Source: Devosia sp. 1566
Lineage (GTDB): Bacteria; Pseudomonadota; Alphaproteobacteria; Rhizobiales; Devosiaceae
NCBI RefSeq assembly: GCF_004005995.1
Contig: NZ_CP034767.1
Location: forward strand, 1,922,001 to 1,986,000
Direction of reading: 5' to 3'
DNA length: 64,000 bases
Numbering within the stretch: position 1 is the stretch's first letter; each line of letters starts with the position of its first letter. A program made the translations under genes and the position numbers. Positions 7,856 through 15,938 of this stretch are shown here, piece after piece. Under the pieces are notes generated by a model, which saw nothing but the letters and a program-made list of their open reading frames with translations, did not search any database and was not told the DNA's origin.

Positions 7856-8229
7856 GCGGGAAAGCGGTAACCAGTGCGAACATTGCCAGGTCGTGTAACG
7901 GCAATAGCCTGATTGCTGCCGGACCGTGGCGCGAATAGCCTACGTCGTCACATCGTCCGGGCCGTATCCCACTCTGCGAATGTTGATACGACCAACTACT
8001 GAACGAACACGTCCATTGGCAGCTTTCAAGCGCCGCGCCTTCTGTAACGAACGTCCGGCAAGCCGTGTTCGGGGTTTTATCCATGTGTGGGGTGAGCGGC
8101 GTCCAATATGGCCCCCAAAGGATTGTTTGAGCAGACTGCCCGTCCCGGAGTGAGGATGGGTGGCATCTACATGGCCCCCGGAGCGCTCCACTCGTTTGGG
8201 GCCGGAACAACCAAGTTTGAGGACCAATC
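7856..8229. other. 374-base interval without a supported gene
   Basis: Frames on both strands overlap without ribosome sites. Near 7830-7910 a minus-strand frame shows a hydrophobic stretch (LAMFALVTAFPLVFAIF) that could be one membrane helix of a lost gene. Nothing else recognised. Confidence 0.3.
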
Positions 8230-8460
8230 ATGGCAACCAAAATGATCGACAAGGTAGCTTTGGCACTTTTCGCCAGTGACGGCTTGAAGCTCGCATCTGG
8301 AGAAATTACTCTTCAGCAATCTTGGGACATGTCACCCCAACTGCATGTGACTTATCGGGAGCGGGCCATCGTTTTTCTGAAGGTGATGGGCGAACAGATG
8401 CTGGAGCTGGCTGAAGCCGAGATCTCGGCACTGGACAAGCAAAGGAGGGCCGCGACCTAG
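8230..8460 (+). CDS. small hypothetical protein, 76 residues
   Basis: ATG at 8230 follows TTTGAGGACCAATC (GAGGA site). The product is helical at the C-terminus (RERAIVFLKVMGEQMLELAEAEISALDKQRR), without membrane segments. No family is recognised; neighbours give no clue. Confidence 0.55.
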   Translation: MATKMIDKVALALFASDGLKLASGEITLQQSWDMSPQLHVTYRERAIVFLKVMGEQMLELAEAEISALDKQRRAAT

Positions 8461-8533
8461 TCGAGGGCACATGGCGAGTTTTTCGAAAACTCGCCTTCTC
8501 CACACCGCAGACGGTCCACGAGTTGGAATAGGT

Positions 8534-9292
8534 TCAGTCGTTCAGGCTCCGGCCGGTCAGTTCCTGATAGAGCCGCACGGTTGCGTCATCGGGACCTACC
8601 CCGAGTTCGTCGTGGAGCTGCTTGCTGCAGGCGTTGTAGAGCTGCTTGACGAGCGAGAATTGCCCTTTCGCAGCCGCGTCAGACATCAGGGACCGGTGGG
8701 CGCCTTCATGACAGGGGTCCAGCCGCAGCAACCTGGACGCGCAATAGCGGCGTTCCTGCGGGGTGAGTCCGGTCTCGTCCTGCAGGGCCTGTGACAACGC
8801 CTTGTTGAAGTCCCCGAACAACGCGGCGCGCTGGAGCGCCAGCCACTCCTCAAACCCGCTGCCGGCCGATCCGGGCGAAACCAGCAGTTCGGCATGATAG
8901 ATCTCGCACATCCGCAAGCACCCTTTCGGGCTGGGACTGGCCGCGAGATCCAGAAACTCGGCAAGATCGATATAGATGTTCTGGCCGGGGTTGAGCCAGA
9001 CCGTTTGGGTATCAGCCGAGAGCAACTCAAAGTCGTAGTCTTGCTGGAACTTGCGAATGCGCCCCATATTTTGGCGGATGTCCGCGTTGGCGCGCTCGGA
9101 GCCGTTGTCGGACCAGATCAGATCACGGATACGCCCCCTCGACACGGGATTACCCCGCCCCTCGAGCAACACATAAACCAATACCCGCAGCAGATTGAGC
9201 GGTGGGGTCGCCAACTTTCCGGACGATCGGACATGGTAATCGCCGAAGACAAAAATCGATACCGGTGCGGTCGCGTCGTATAGCGCCGACAT
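8534..9292 (-). CDS. BTAD-domain (SARP-like) transcriptional regulator
   Basis: 252 residues from ATG 9292, preceded by GGGGAAG. Residues about 10-112 form an OmpR-like winged helix (LLRVLVYVLLEGRGNPVSRGRIRDLIW...NADIRQNMGRIRKF). Residues about 113-250 are a bacterial transcriptional activation domain with TPR-like helices (RRYCASRLLRLDPCHEGAHRSLM, QLYNACSKQLHDELGVGPDDATVRLYQEL), closely matching the BTAD ending. Architecture equals the DNA-binding half of SARP regulators of actinomycete antibiotic clusters, but no sensor or biosynthetic genes are next to it. Target unknown. Confidence 0.88.
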   Translation of the reverse strand: MSALYDATAPVSIFVFGDYHVRSSGKLATPPLNLLRVLVYVLLEGRGNPVSRGRIRDLIWSDNGSERANADIRQNMGRIRKFQQDYDFELLSADTQTVWLNPGQNIYIDLAEFLDLAASPSPKGCLRMCEIYHAELLVSPGSAGSGFEEWLALQRAALFGDFNKALSQALQDETGLTPQERRYCASRLLRLDPCHEGAHRSLMSDAAAKGQFSLVKQLYNACSKQLHDELGVGPDDATVRLYQELTGRSLND

Positions 9293-9656
9293 GCTTCCCC
9301 TTTCAAAGTCCCGCGTGCGGTCCGGGTAAAGTCTGTGGAACGAAGCCGTTGGCGCGGCAATTGACCGTCGTCACTACGCTTGTCCTCGCGACCAACAGCA
9401 CTGCCGCCGACTCGACGTGCATTGGTCTCATTGCCTCGCTCGAACAAAGCAGATGCATTCACCGCTGTCACCATTCCATGCGGCAACGCAGCAATGCAGT
9501 CTTGATCGGCAGGCGAGCCACCACCGAGCCACACGCGCCCGAAAGATATGATTTCATCAGCAATGATCGCGGGTAAGTCGCTACTCGACGCAGGGGCGTC
9601 GGCAACTATATGCATGGCATGTCTTTGCCGGCTCGAGCAGGAATGCCAACAACGGC
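9293..9656. other. 364-base interval without a supported gene
   Basis: Lies upstream of the BTAD regulator and downstream of the second DUF6894 gene. No frame has a plausible start plus ribosome site or recognisable translation. Confidence 0.3.
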
Positions 9657-9905
9657 TCAGTGGGCTTCCTTCAGTCGCGAGATCGAAACCGACAGCGTCA
9701 GCCTGGCAACCTCCCTGCCGCTCTCCTCCCGGAGCGTCAGGGCCAATGTGGCCGGAGGCGTTATTCCGGGCAGGAAATCGCGCCCACTTTCGGCCAGAAA
9801 CAGCAATGCCTCATTGACCGCCTCCTGGTCGTTCGGCAACTCGCTTCCTTCAGTATCCTCGAAAGGTGCACCGCCATTGGCGAGATCGAAGTGGTATCGC
9901 GGCAT
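9657..9905 (-). CDS. DUF6894 family protein (copy 2), 82 residues
   Basis: Starts MPRYHFDLANGGAPFEDTEG at 9905, with GSELPNDQEAVNEALLFLAE following, clearly a paralogue of the gene at 4174 (shared MPxYxFDxANG, GSEL, DQ-A-NEA positions). The open frame continues upstream, but alignment with the paralogue fixes the start. Function of the family unknown. Confidence 0.82.
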   Translation of the reverse strand: MPRYHFDLANGGAPFEDTEGSELPNDQEAVNEALLFLAESGRDFLPGITPPATLALTLREESGREVARLTLSVSISRLKEAH

Positions 9906-10102
9906 AGGAGCACCAGGGTTGGCAAAGAAGGGCAATGCGCCAGTGCACAGGTAGTTTGGCCGGCCTGATTTATGTATGGCGAGCGCCGGGTAGAGCGCGT
10001 CCGCTTGCCGGGAACTAAGCTTTCCCGCTCGGCGGACCTTCGATGCGTAACCGATTGCATCTGTGCGGCGAGCATGGTGGCAGTCTCGGTCTTGAGGCCG
10101 CG

Positions 10103-10336
10103 TCATCGGAATTTGTCGAGTTGATCGCGCAGTTCATTGTACTGCGTGGCCAAGTCGGCGCGGACTGCATTGCCCTTGATCACGGCATTGCTGATCGAGG
10201 AGCCGGCGCCGCTCTCCATCGCCAAAGGCTGCGTCGAGATGTTCTCGATTCGCAGCTTGCCATTATCGTTGGTTGCGCGGACAGCGCCTTCGAGCGCACC
10301 GCCGGTTTCCGCCGCCTTGTTGATCGCTGCCGTGTT
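10103..10336 (-). pseudogene. internal fragment of a flagellin gene
   Basis: A 77-codon frame bounded by a TGA on each side reads ALEGAVRATNDNGKLRIENIS, then AMESGAGSSISNAVIKGNAV and RADLATQYNELRDQLDKF. In flagellins of this class the central domain ends with K-L-R-I-E-N-h-S-T followed by R-x-x-h-x-x-Q-h-N-E-L-R-x-Q-h-D-K-h-x-x-D-A-S-F-N-G; the frame here stops exactly before the DDASFNG part. Neither the N- nor C-terminal polymerisation helices are present, so no filament protein can be made. No other flagellar gene is in the window. Confidence 0.7.
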
Positions 10337-10376
10337 TCAGCGGTGGCTCTGCAGACATTGATCCTGACGGCAGGGC

Positions 10377-11840
10377 TTATCGGCCGGGGTTGAGTTTGTC
10401 CGTGACCGTGAACGCAAAATGAAAGGCTGGCAGATCTTCGCCTGGGTGATCAGCAGCAAAAGTGAGTTGGGGAACGCGATAGTTGTTGGGCTGAGTTTCG
10501 GTGCCTTTGTAGATGCCGGGATAGACGTCGATGTAGTGAGGTCCGGGCTCGCCTGACGCTGTCAGGTAGATGGTCAGATCGCCGCTGCTGTTGAATGCGC
10601 ACACGTAGCCCAGGTACGTATTGTCGTAGGTCACATGATAGATGTTGGCCGTTTCGCTCCAGCCGCCGCCCTTGATGTGCACCTTGAATGTCGTTCCAGC
10701 GGGCCCGCTTGCAACATCGAGAGGGAGGGCCGTGGGCGTGATCCAGTGCCGGCCGGTCTGCCGATCTGCTCCTGTGGCTAGTACCAATTCGTGTGCACCA
10801 CCAAGATCATCCGGGGTGTCGAACGCAAATGACGCCCTGCCCTTCTCATCCGCTATGGCAGTGCCGATGGGTTTGAACTCAGTGGTCCAGCCGTTTTGCA
10901 CCACTCGATTTCCGACCAGGGTTCCCCACTCAAGTTGGTAGCTTTTCCCGGGCTGCAGTGACGTAGCCTGAACGCTCACCGGCTGGCCCACACCGGTAAA
11001 GGCCGGCGTGACTGTGAAATCGCCGGGCTCAGGTAAACCCCGCACCGCTGCGAGGGTTTGCTGATCCAGAGGAGGTGGCAGAACCGGTTTCCCACGCGTG
11101 AGCTCGAACTCAGCACGCGGGCGCACCCGGTCCGGATAAGGGTTTTGTTCGGGATTAAGATAGGGGTAGGTGAACCCAGCATGCACCAGCCGAAGCACTT
11201 GTGTGCCAACAGCGCCGGTTGCAGGAATGGTGAAGTTGGCGGTTCCCGAAGTGGTTACGGAGGATAGCCAGCCTGTGAAGCTGTTTCCATAGACGAGGGT
11301 CCAGCTGTTTTCGAGGTAACGCCAACCCAGACCATGAACTTCGACATTGATGGGTGTCCCGAGGGGTCCACTTTCCGGAGAAAGCGTCATCGTGAGATCC
11401 ACGCTGTAACCAGTCTGGTTGATCAGCCGGCGATCCTGCTGCAGCGTGATGTCATGAAGAAATCCGAAATCATCCGGAGTGATAAAGCTTTTCGAGAAGC
11501 GTCCGTCAGCATCGCTCGTGACAGCTGCTATAAGGTAGCCTTTGGGTGTAAACTCACGTCCCTTGTAGAGCCCCTCCTCGACCATCCACGATCCCTCTAC
11601 TGTGTTCCAGACCAGGTCAAAGTTCTCGCCCGGGGGCAATCCTTCGCCATAGACCGTCACAACAGTTCCGGCAGGTCCATGGGTAGGCACCGAAGACATC
11701 GCCCCGATGAACCCGTGCGAGGCTTCTGCGATCGGTCGTTCCGCTCCAAGCTCAATCGCTGCCGGCGCAGGTGCTGCAATGGAACCGGTCGTCAGGATTA
11801 TTGCGGCGGAGATCGCCGTGATCCAACCGCGGAACATCAT
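10377..11840 (-). CDS. secreted protein with duplicated beta-sandwich (IPT/Ig-like) domain pairs
   Basis: 487 residues; signal peptide in the first 28 (ISAAIILTTGSIAAPAPA). After it come four beta-rich domains in the order A-B-A'-B'. A (about 48-140) has GPAGTVVTVYGEGLPPGENFD, FTPKGYLIAAVTSDADGRF and TPDDFG; A' (about 280-360) repeats these as VQATSLQPGKSYQLEW, FKPIGTAIADEKGRASF and TPDDLG. B (about 145-225) and B' (about 370-450) share SGPLGT/SGPAGT, GGGW/GLGW and a YGNSFTGWL/YDNTYLGYV motif. The fold resembles IPT/TIG or Ig-like modules. The first codon overlaps the stop of the upstream secreted gene (ATGA), so the two are co-translated. Probably exported and perhaps surface-bound; function unknown. 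Confidence 0.8.
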   Translation of the reverse strand: MMFRGWITAISAAIILTTGSIAAPAPAAIELGAERPIAEASHGFIGAMSSVPTHGPAGTVVTVYGEGLPPGENFDLVWNTVEGSWMVEEGLYKGREFTPKGYLIAAVTSDADGRFSKSFITPDDFGFLHDITLQQDRRLINQTGYSVDLTMTLSPESGPLGTPINVEVHGLGWRYLENSWTLVYGNSFTGWLSSVTTSGTANFTIPATGAVGTQVLRLVHAGFTYPYLNPEQNPYPDRVRPRAEFELTRGKPVLPPPLDQQTLAAVRGLPEPGDFTVTPAFTGVGQPVSVQATSLQPGKSYQLEWGTLVGNRVVQNGWTTEFKPIGTAIADEKGRASFAFDTPDDLGGAHELVLATGADRQTGRHWITPTALPLDVASGPAGTTFKVHIKGGGWSETANIYHVTYDNTYLGYVCAFNSSGDLTIYLTASGEPGPHYIDVYPGIYKGTETQPNNYRVPQLTFAADHPGEDLPAFHFAFTVTDKLNPGR

Positions 11841-12301
11841 TGCGCTGCAACAATGGTGAGCTGGGAAGGTGGTGCCTCGAACGGGGTAAATGTGACGACT
11901 TCGCCATCAAGGCTGGTCGCTACGACCTTGTAGGGATGACTGCCCGTGGGATAATCGGCAGGGATGGTCCAGGCGTAAGTCCAGTAGTAACCGGCAGCTT
12001 GCTTGGGAGGGTGCGGGCCGAACTTCGGCGCAAATTCGGAACCGTCTGGCATGACGACAACCAGCCTCTCAAGGCCACCATCCACTATCGGCTCCCCGGT
12101 TTCGGTGTCCGTGACGCGGACGCGAAAGATTACCTTGTCCTCTGGCTTGAACCGGCTCATCAGGACGCAAGGGCCACTGAGGACCGTATCTGCCTGGATA
12201 GCCAATGGAAGCGGGCCGGCGTGAACTGTGCCGGGGTAAACGGCTGCCATCACACCTGTTGCAGCAAGGACGGCGACTGGAAGTTTATCGGAAATTCTCA
12301 C
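11837..12301 (-). CDS. secreted Ig-like domain protein, 154 residues
   Basis: Signal peptide about 1-28 (LPVAVLAATGVMAAVYPGTVHA). The mature part is one beta-sandwich: KPEDKVIFRVRVTDTETGEPI, then LVVVMPDGSEFAPKFG, and YYWTYAWTIPADYPTGSHPYK, a pattern seen in FixH/YtkA-like or Big-type domains. Stop codon overlaps the start of the duplicated-domain gene by 4 bases. The pair likely forms a small exported complex. Confidence 0.8.
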   Translation of the reverse strand: MRISDKLPVAVLAATGVMAAVYPGTVHAGPLPLAIQADTVLSGPCVLMSRFKPEDKVIFRVRVTDTETGEPIVDGGLERLVVVMPDGSEFAPKFGPHPPKQAAGYYWTYAWTIPADYPTGSHPYKVVATSLDGEVVTFTPFEAPPSQLTIVAAQ

Positions 12302-12434
12302 GGCAGCGTCCTTACCTGAGTGGTTTCAGCGGAGGCGTAGAGAAGGCGGGCGGGTCGCAAATGGGCGACCAACCAAGCTGAGTTTGCACATCGTCGATGA
12401 TCTGGCGTCGGTCGAATGACCGATGAGCCCATTC

Positions 12435-13661
12435 TTAGTTGCTATGGTGCAAGGGGCTTTGGTGCCCTGCAACCAGCTTGACCAAGTCGGCCTGTCGCTT
12501 GCTGCCCGTTTTCTCGAACAAATGTTCCAGATGCGTTTGCACCGTGCGGCGGGTGACACCCAGCCTTGTAGCGATATGCTCCAGCCCACCATGATCAACA
12601 ATCTCGGCCAGCACGCGGCACTCTGCCGGGGTGAATTTATAGAGCTTGGTGGCTGCCGATATTGCCGATCCTACATCGATGCTTGTCTCCCGAACGAAGA
12701 CAGCGGCTACCGCGGCGGTACTCATGCCAACCTGTCGACGGGCGCCAGACGTGAGAGGAAGCAGGTGCGTAGCGTATGGCTCGCCGTTCGCGCCCGAAAT
12801 AGATAAGGCAACCCGCTCAACGCTGCTTTCCAGCTTGGAATTCAGAACAGCGTTGAGCGCACGCCGCAGTTCGATCTGGGAAGGCTGATGAGTTGCTGCC
12901 AAGCTCTTTCCAATAAGGCCCAGCGGCTGCCCGGCAGCCAGAATCTCGCGACCACTCTGGTTGGAATGAACCAGCTCACCTGCCGCATTGAGGAAGAACA
13001 CGCTGGTAGACAACGCATCCATGGCTTCCACAAAGGCGTCGGGCCGAAGATCGTGCTGATCAAGCAGTTTGCTGATCAATAGAGCGCGGCGAAAGTGTGG
13101 AAGGATGAGCCTCATCCGCCACGCACAGCTATCGTCCGCAAGCCCATCTTCGTGCCGGCGAATGCATGTCAGAGCCGCAACTCCAGAGGCGGATTTGTCT
13201 AACGTAGCACCAATCAGATCGATAAAGCCCTGCGGCGCCACCCACTCTCGGTAGTAGGTCGATGCGAGTACCTCCGGCCACAAGACGGAGTGGGAACCAA
13301 TGAAGACACCACCGATCCTGGACCGAAAGACCCAACTGTTTAGTGGGTCCAGATGGAAATAGCGGTCCCTGTAGCTTTCCCAGCACCCAGGACCATACCC
13401 CCAGTGAACACTCAGACCAAAGGTTCCGAGCAGATCGGCGCTCAGCACCGCCCCAGCAGAGCATCGAAGAAACCGGCACGCCTGCTGCAGCGCTTCTATC
13501 CATGTTGCCCGCTCGATGGCGGCATCATAGACTGTATCAAGAAGTGCCGAGAGTTCTTCGGCATCGGAGTTGGACAGCGACATCGCATCGCCGGCGCCGT
13601 CCATTCCGGCCGACAGCGGACGTCTCTCAGCCGAATCCGCAGCTACAAATTTGGCAGTCAT
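12435..13661 (-). CDS. LuxR-type HTH transcriptional regulator
   Basis: 408 residues from ATG 13661, which follows GAAGGAAAG. The last 65 residues are a LuxR DNA-binding domain: FTPAECRVLAEIVDHGGLEH, IATRLGVTRRTVQTHLEHLFEKTG and KRQADLVKLV. The long N-terminal part carries PAS/GAF-like sequence (SVFFLNAAGELVHSNQSGREIL). No autoinducer-binding signature is evident. It has the same overall architecture as the triplicated regulators at 15.9-19 kb, but is clearly diverged from them. Ligand unknown. Confidence 0.9.
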   Translation of the reverse strand: MTAKFVAADSAERRPLSAGMDGAGDAMSLSNSDAEELSALLDTVYDAAIERATWIEALQQACRFLRCSAGAVLSADLLGTFGLSVHWGYGPGCWESYRDRYFHLDPLNSWVFRSRIGGVFIGSHSVLWPEVLASTYYREWVAPQGFIDLIGATLDKSASGVAALTCIRRHEDGLADDSCAWRMRLILPHFRRALLISKLLDQHDLRPDAFVEAMDALSTSVFFLNAAGELVHSNQSGREILAAGQPLGLIGKSLAATHQPSQIELRRALNAVLNSKLESSVERVALSISGANGEPYATHLLPLTSGARRQVGMSTAAVAAVFVRETSIDVGSAISAATKLYKFTPAECRVLAEIVDHGGLEHIATRLGVTRRTVQTHLEHLFEKTGSKRQADLVKLVAGHQSPLHHSN

Positions 13662-14068
13662 GAGCTTTCCTTCAGGTCGGGCATTCTCCAACTATGAAAA
13701 GCGATAAACGCGCCTGAACTCGGATCGGCTGAACCAGTATTTGCCTGCTTGTCACCGGTGGCAAGTGATTACCTGGGTAGCAGCTCCGATACGGCTAGTG
13801 GGCTCGGAACCTGGCATTCAAGTTCGCCGCCACCTTTTCATGCAGAGACCAGCAGGTACAATCGGGAACGCAAGCTGCTCAACCATGATGACAGTCCACG
13901 GACCGTCAGGTGAGTATTTACGTCCGCTCTTGGCGGTTGATCTTGCCCCCTTCTTACGTCCGAGATGGGATCGGTTGCTGCCGCTGGTGACCTCGCCTCA
14001 ATCGTTCCTCTCACGGCCGCTTCGGCCGAAGAAAAAATTTCCCGAGGGCCAGCTGCGCGCCCTCGATC
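13662..14068. other. 407-base interval without a supported gene
   Basis: No plausible coding frame. A palindromic hairpin CGGCCG-CTT-CGGCCG at 14014-14028 lies 40 bases beyond the stop of the GH43-like gene and could help end its transcript, though no T-run follows on that strand. Confidence 0.35.
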
Positions 14069-15103
14069 TTACTGGGACCGTTCGGAGAAGCTGAGGCTCC
14101 AACCGGGGTCGGCACCGTAGGAGACGTTGGGTACCCAGCGGAAGGTGCCGACGAACCATTCGCGGGCGGCCCAGAAGTTGTCCGGGGTCTTCATCGCGGG
14201 GACGCCGTGGTAGAGGAATGCGACAGCGGCACTTGCGTTGGTGGCCCCCAAAGGGCTGCCATGGGGCAGGACAAAGGTGTGGTGACCGACGCCCTTTGCT
14301 TCTCTGGCCAGGGTTCCGTTTTCGGCGAGGGTCTCCGGGTTTGCGCCGAACAGGCACCCGGCGGGCTCTTCCCAACTGTGGGGGTCAAGTGGGTCGCCGT
14401 GGGCCTTGAGGCGCAGATCGGAAATACAGTAATCGGCTCCCCAAGAGCCGTTGGCCGAATAGACGATGTGCAGCTGACCCGCCGGATCAATGATGGGTTG
14501 TGGGCCTTCGTTGATCGAGGGAGTGTCGCCGGCAATGTTCTCGTAAGCTCGATCTGGTGAGGAGATCGTTGCTCGAGGGGATTGCACTTGGCCCCGTTCA
14601 CTCATCGGCGCCAGAAAGATGTCTTGCTGCACATCGGTGTCACCTTGCCAGCCCGACCAGACGTAGTAATTGGTGCCCTCATAGGTGAACGGCAGGCCGT
14701 CAATCGACCATCTATCCTCCGGGAGCGCGATCTCGACCGCATGGCTGTAGCCAGCGAGGGGGTCGCTAGATCGGATGACAAACATGCGATGGTCGCTGCC
14801 GATCCCGGCGGCGAAGTGCACTTCGTATTGGCCGCCCCGGAAGACCATTTCGGGAGCCCAGACTTCACCGAGGCGTTCACGATCGCTCCAGATGCGCACT
14901 GGTTTGGCTTCCGCGAGTGCGGCAAGACTGGGCGCGCTGCGCACCAGCAAGGTGCGGCCAGCGCGCGACTCGACCGAGACGAAACCGTCTTCGGTCTGAA
15001 TGACGCTGGGGTCGGCGCCATTGATGCCCAAGGGATATGAAGATACGGGTGCGGTAAGGCCCAACACCATGACCGATGCCGTTAGGGATAGCTTGAGTGT
15101 CAT
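14069..15103 (-). CDS. secreted GH43-like five-bladed beta-propeller glycosidase
   Basis: 344 residues from ATG 15103, after GGAGCTTATA. Signal peptide 1-22. Family 43 landmarks are present: GADPSVI with the base Asp31, EVWAPEMVFRGGQYEVHFAAG as the second blade, SIDGLPF with the pKa-modulating Asp135 and NEGPQ with the general acid Glu199. These match beta-xylosidase/arabinanase-like enzymes acting outside the cytoplasm on arabinose- or xylose-containing glycans. No transporter is adjacent. Substrate cannot be told from sequence; the catalytic residue assignment is by motif only. Confidence 0.85.
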   Translation of the reverse strand: MTLKLSLTASVMVLGLTAPVSSYPLGINGADPSVIQTEDGFVSVESRAGRTLLVRSAPSLAALAEAKPVRIWSDRERLGEVWAPEMVFRGGQYEVHFAAGIGSDHRMFVIRSSDPLAGYSHAVEIALPEDRWSIDGLPFTYEGTNYYVWSGWQGDTDVQQDIFLAPMSERGQVQSPRATISSPDRAYENIAGDTPSINEGPQPIIDPAGQLHIVYSANGSWGADYCISDLRLKAHGDPLDPHSWEEPAGCLFGANPETLAENGTLAREAKGVGHHTFVLPHGSPLGATNASAAVAFLYHGVPAMKTPDNFWAAREWFVGTFRWVPNVSYGADPGWSLSFSERSQ

Positions 15104-15605
15104 TATAAGCTCCAACCGCCCGGGTAGCAGGGTTGTTTGGACCAAACCTGAGCTGATCACGATTATAGCTATTCGCTGGCCGCAGCCTATTCCCTTTAAC
15201 CCTGGAAGGATCCTTTGGGCTGCGGCTGCTTCCGGCCAATCGCAGATCCGCGGCAAACGTCTGACATGGGGCGGGAGCCGCCGGTCAGCATCGCGCCCCA
15301 TTCTTGCCGTTCCGAAGAGAGCAGCTATGCCCTAAAAGCCGCCGGCCATAAGCGGGGGGAGTAGGGCGCCTGCAATTTCCCCTCGGCAACGGCAAGCGCC
15401 CGCCTCAAAGGAGTGCGGTCCCGAGGCCACACCAGCACAGCCTATCCCGACCCACTTCGGCGGGCTTTTCTTTGGTCAACATCTAGGGTCGTGCCGAAAA
15501 AGAGCCCCAGCGAGGGAGTCACCGGGGCTCAAGGGGATACAGGGGACAATCTGCACCTGCACGATGGCAGGGCACACGCGACGGTCCGCGGATTAACGCA
15601 GCTGC
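15104..15605. other. 502-base interval with two hairpins, possible small RNA
   Basis: No supported gene. Around 15435-15475 a hairpin-like CCCGACCCACTTCGGCGGG is followed by CTTTTCTTT, resembling an intrinsic terminator on the plus strand with no gene before it. A second hairpin lies at 15502-15530. Together they could mark the end of a small RNA transcribed from about 15350, but no promoter was found. Confidence 0.3.
15502..15530. terminator. hairpin GAGCCCC...GGGGCTC
   Basis: Inverted repeat GAGCCCC (15502-15508) and GGGGCTC (15524-15530) with a 15-base loop, preceded by GAAAAA, which would read as a T-run for minus-strand transcripts. It lies just after the small gene ending at 15606. Confidence 0.45.
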
Positions 15606-15854
15606 TCAAGGCTCGATGGCGAGGCACTTTCTACCCGCCAGGCTGCACAGCGAATAACCGTTACGCCTAACTTCGGCCCGCACCCTTCTAGAGCTGCCAC
15701 CGAGTATCCCTTCACGCGCAGGGACAGTGGCGATCTGCTGCCAGGGGGCGCCTTGCAGGTGTGGAGGGATGATGTGTCTTTGCCCCCTGGGCACGACAAG
15801 CAGCGTGGGCGGATCGCCTGGCTGACCTCGAAATACGAGCACGTCTAGTTGCAT
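15606..15854 (-). CDS. small hypothetical protein, 82 residues
   Basis: Start MQLDVLVFRGQPGDPPTLLV at 15854, behind GGGGGCTTCAA. Two predicted beta hairpins (LDVLVFRG, TLLVVPRGQRHIIPP) and an alpha/beta tail ending RRNGYSLCSL. Similar short proteins beginning LDVLVFxGQPGDPP may occur in rhizobia, but I cannot assign a family. It abuts the first triplicated LuxR unit. Confidence 0.5.
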   Translation of the reverse strand: MQLDVLVFRGQPGDPPTLLVVPRGQRHIIPPHLQGAPWQQIATVPAREGILGGSSRRVRAEVRRNGYSLCSLAGRKCLAIEP

Positions 15855-15938
15855 TTGAAGCCCCCGCCTCGTTGACGCTACCAGCACGCGCTTCCCTGCA
15901 CGCGCACCGCGGTGCCTGAGCTGCTCGACCTGCAATGC

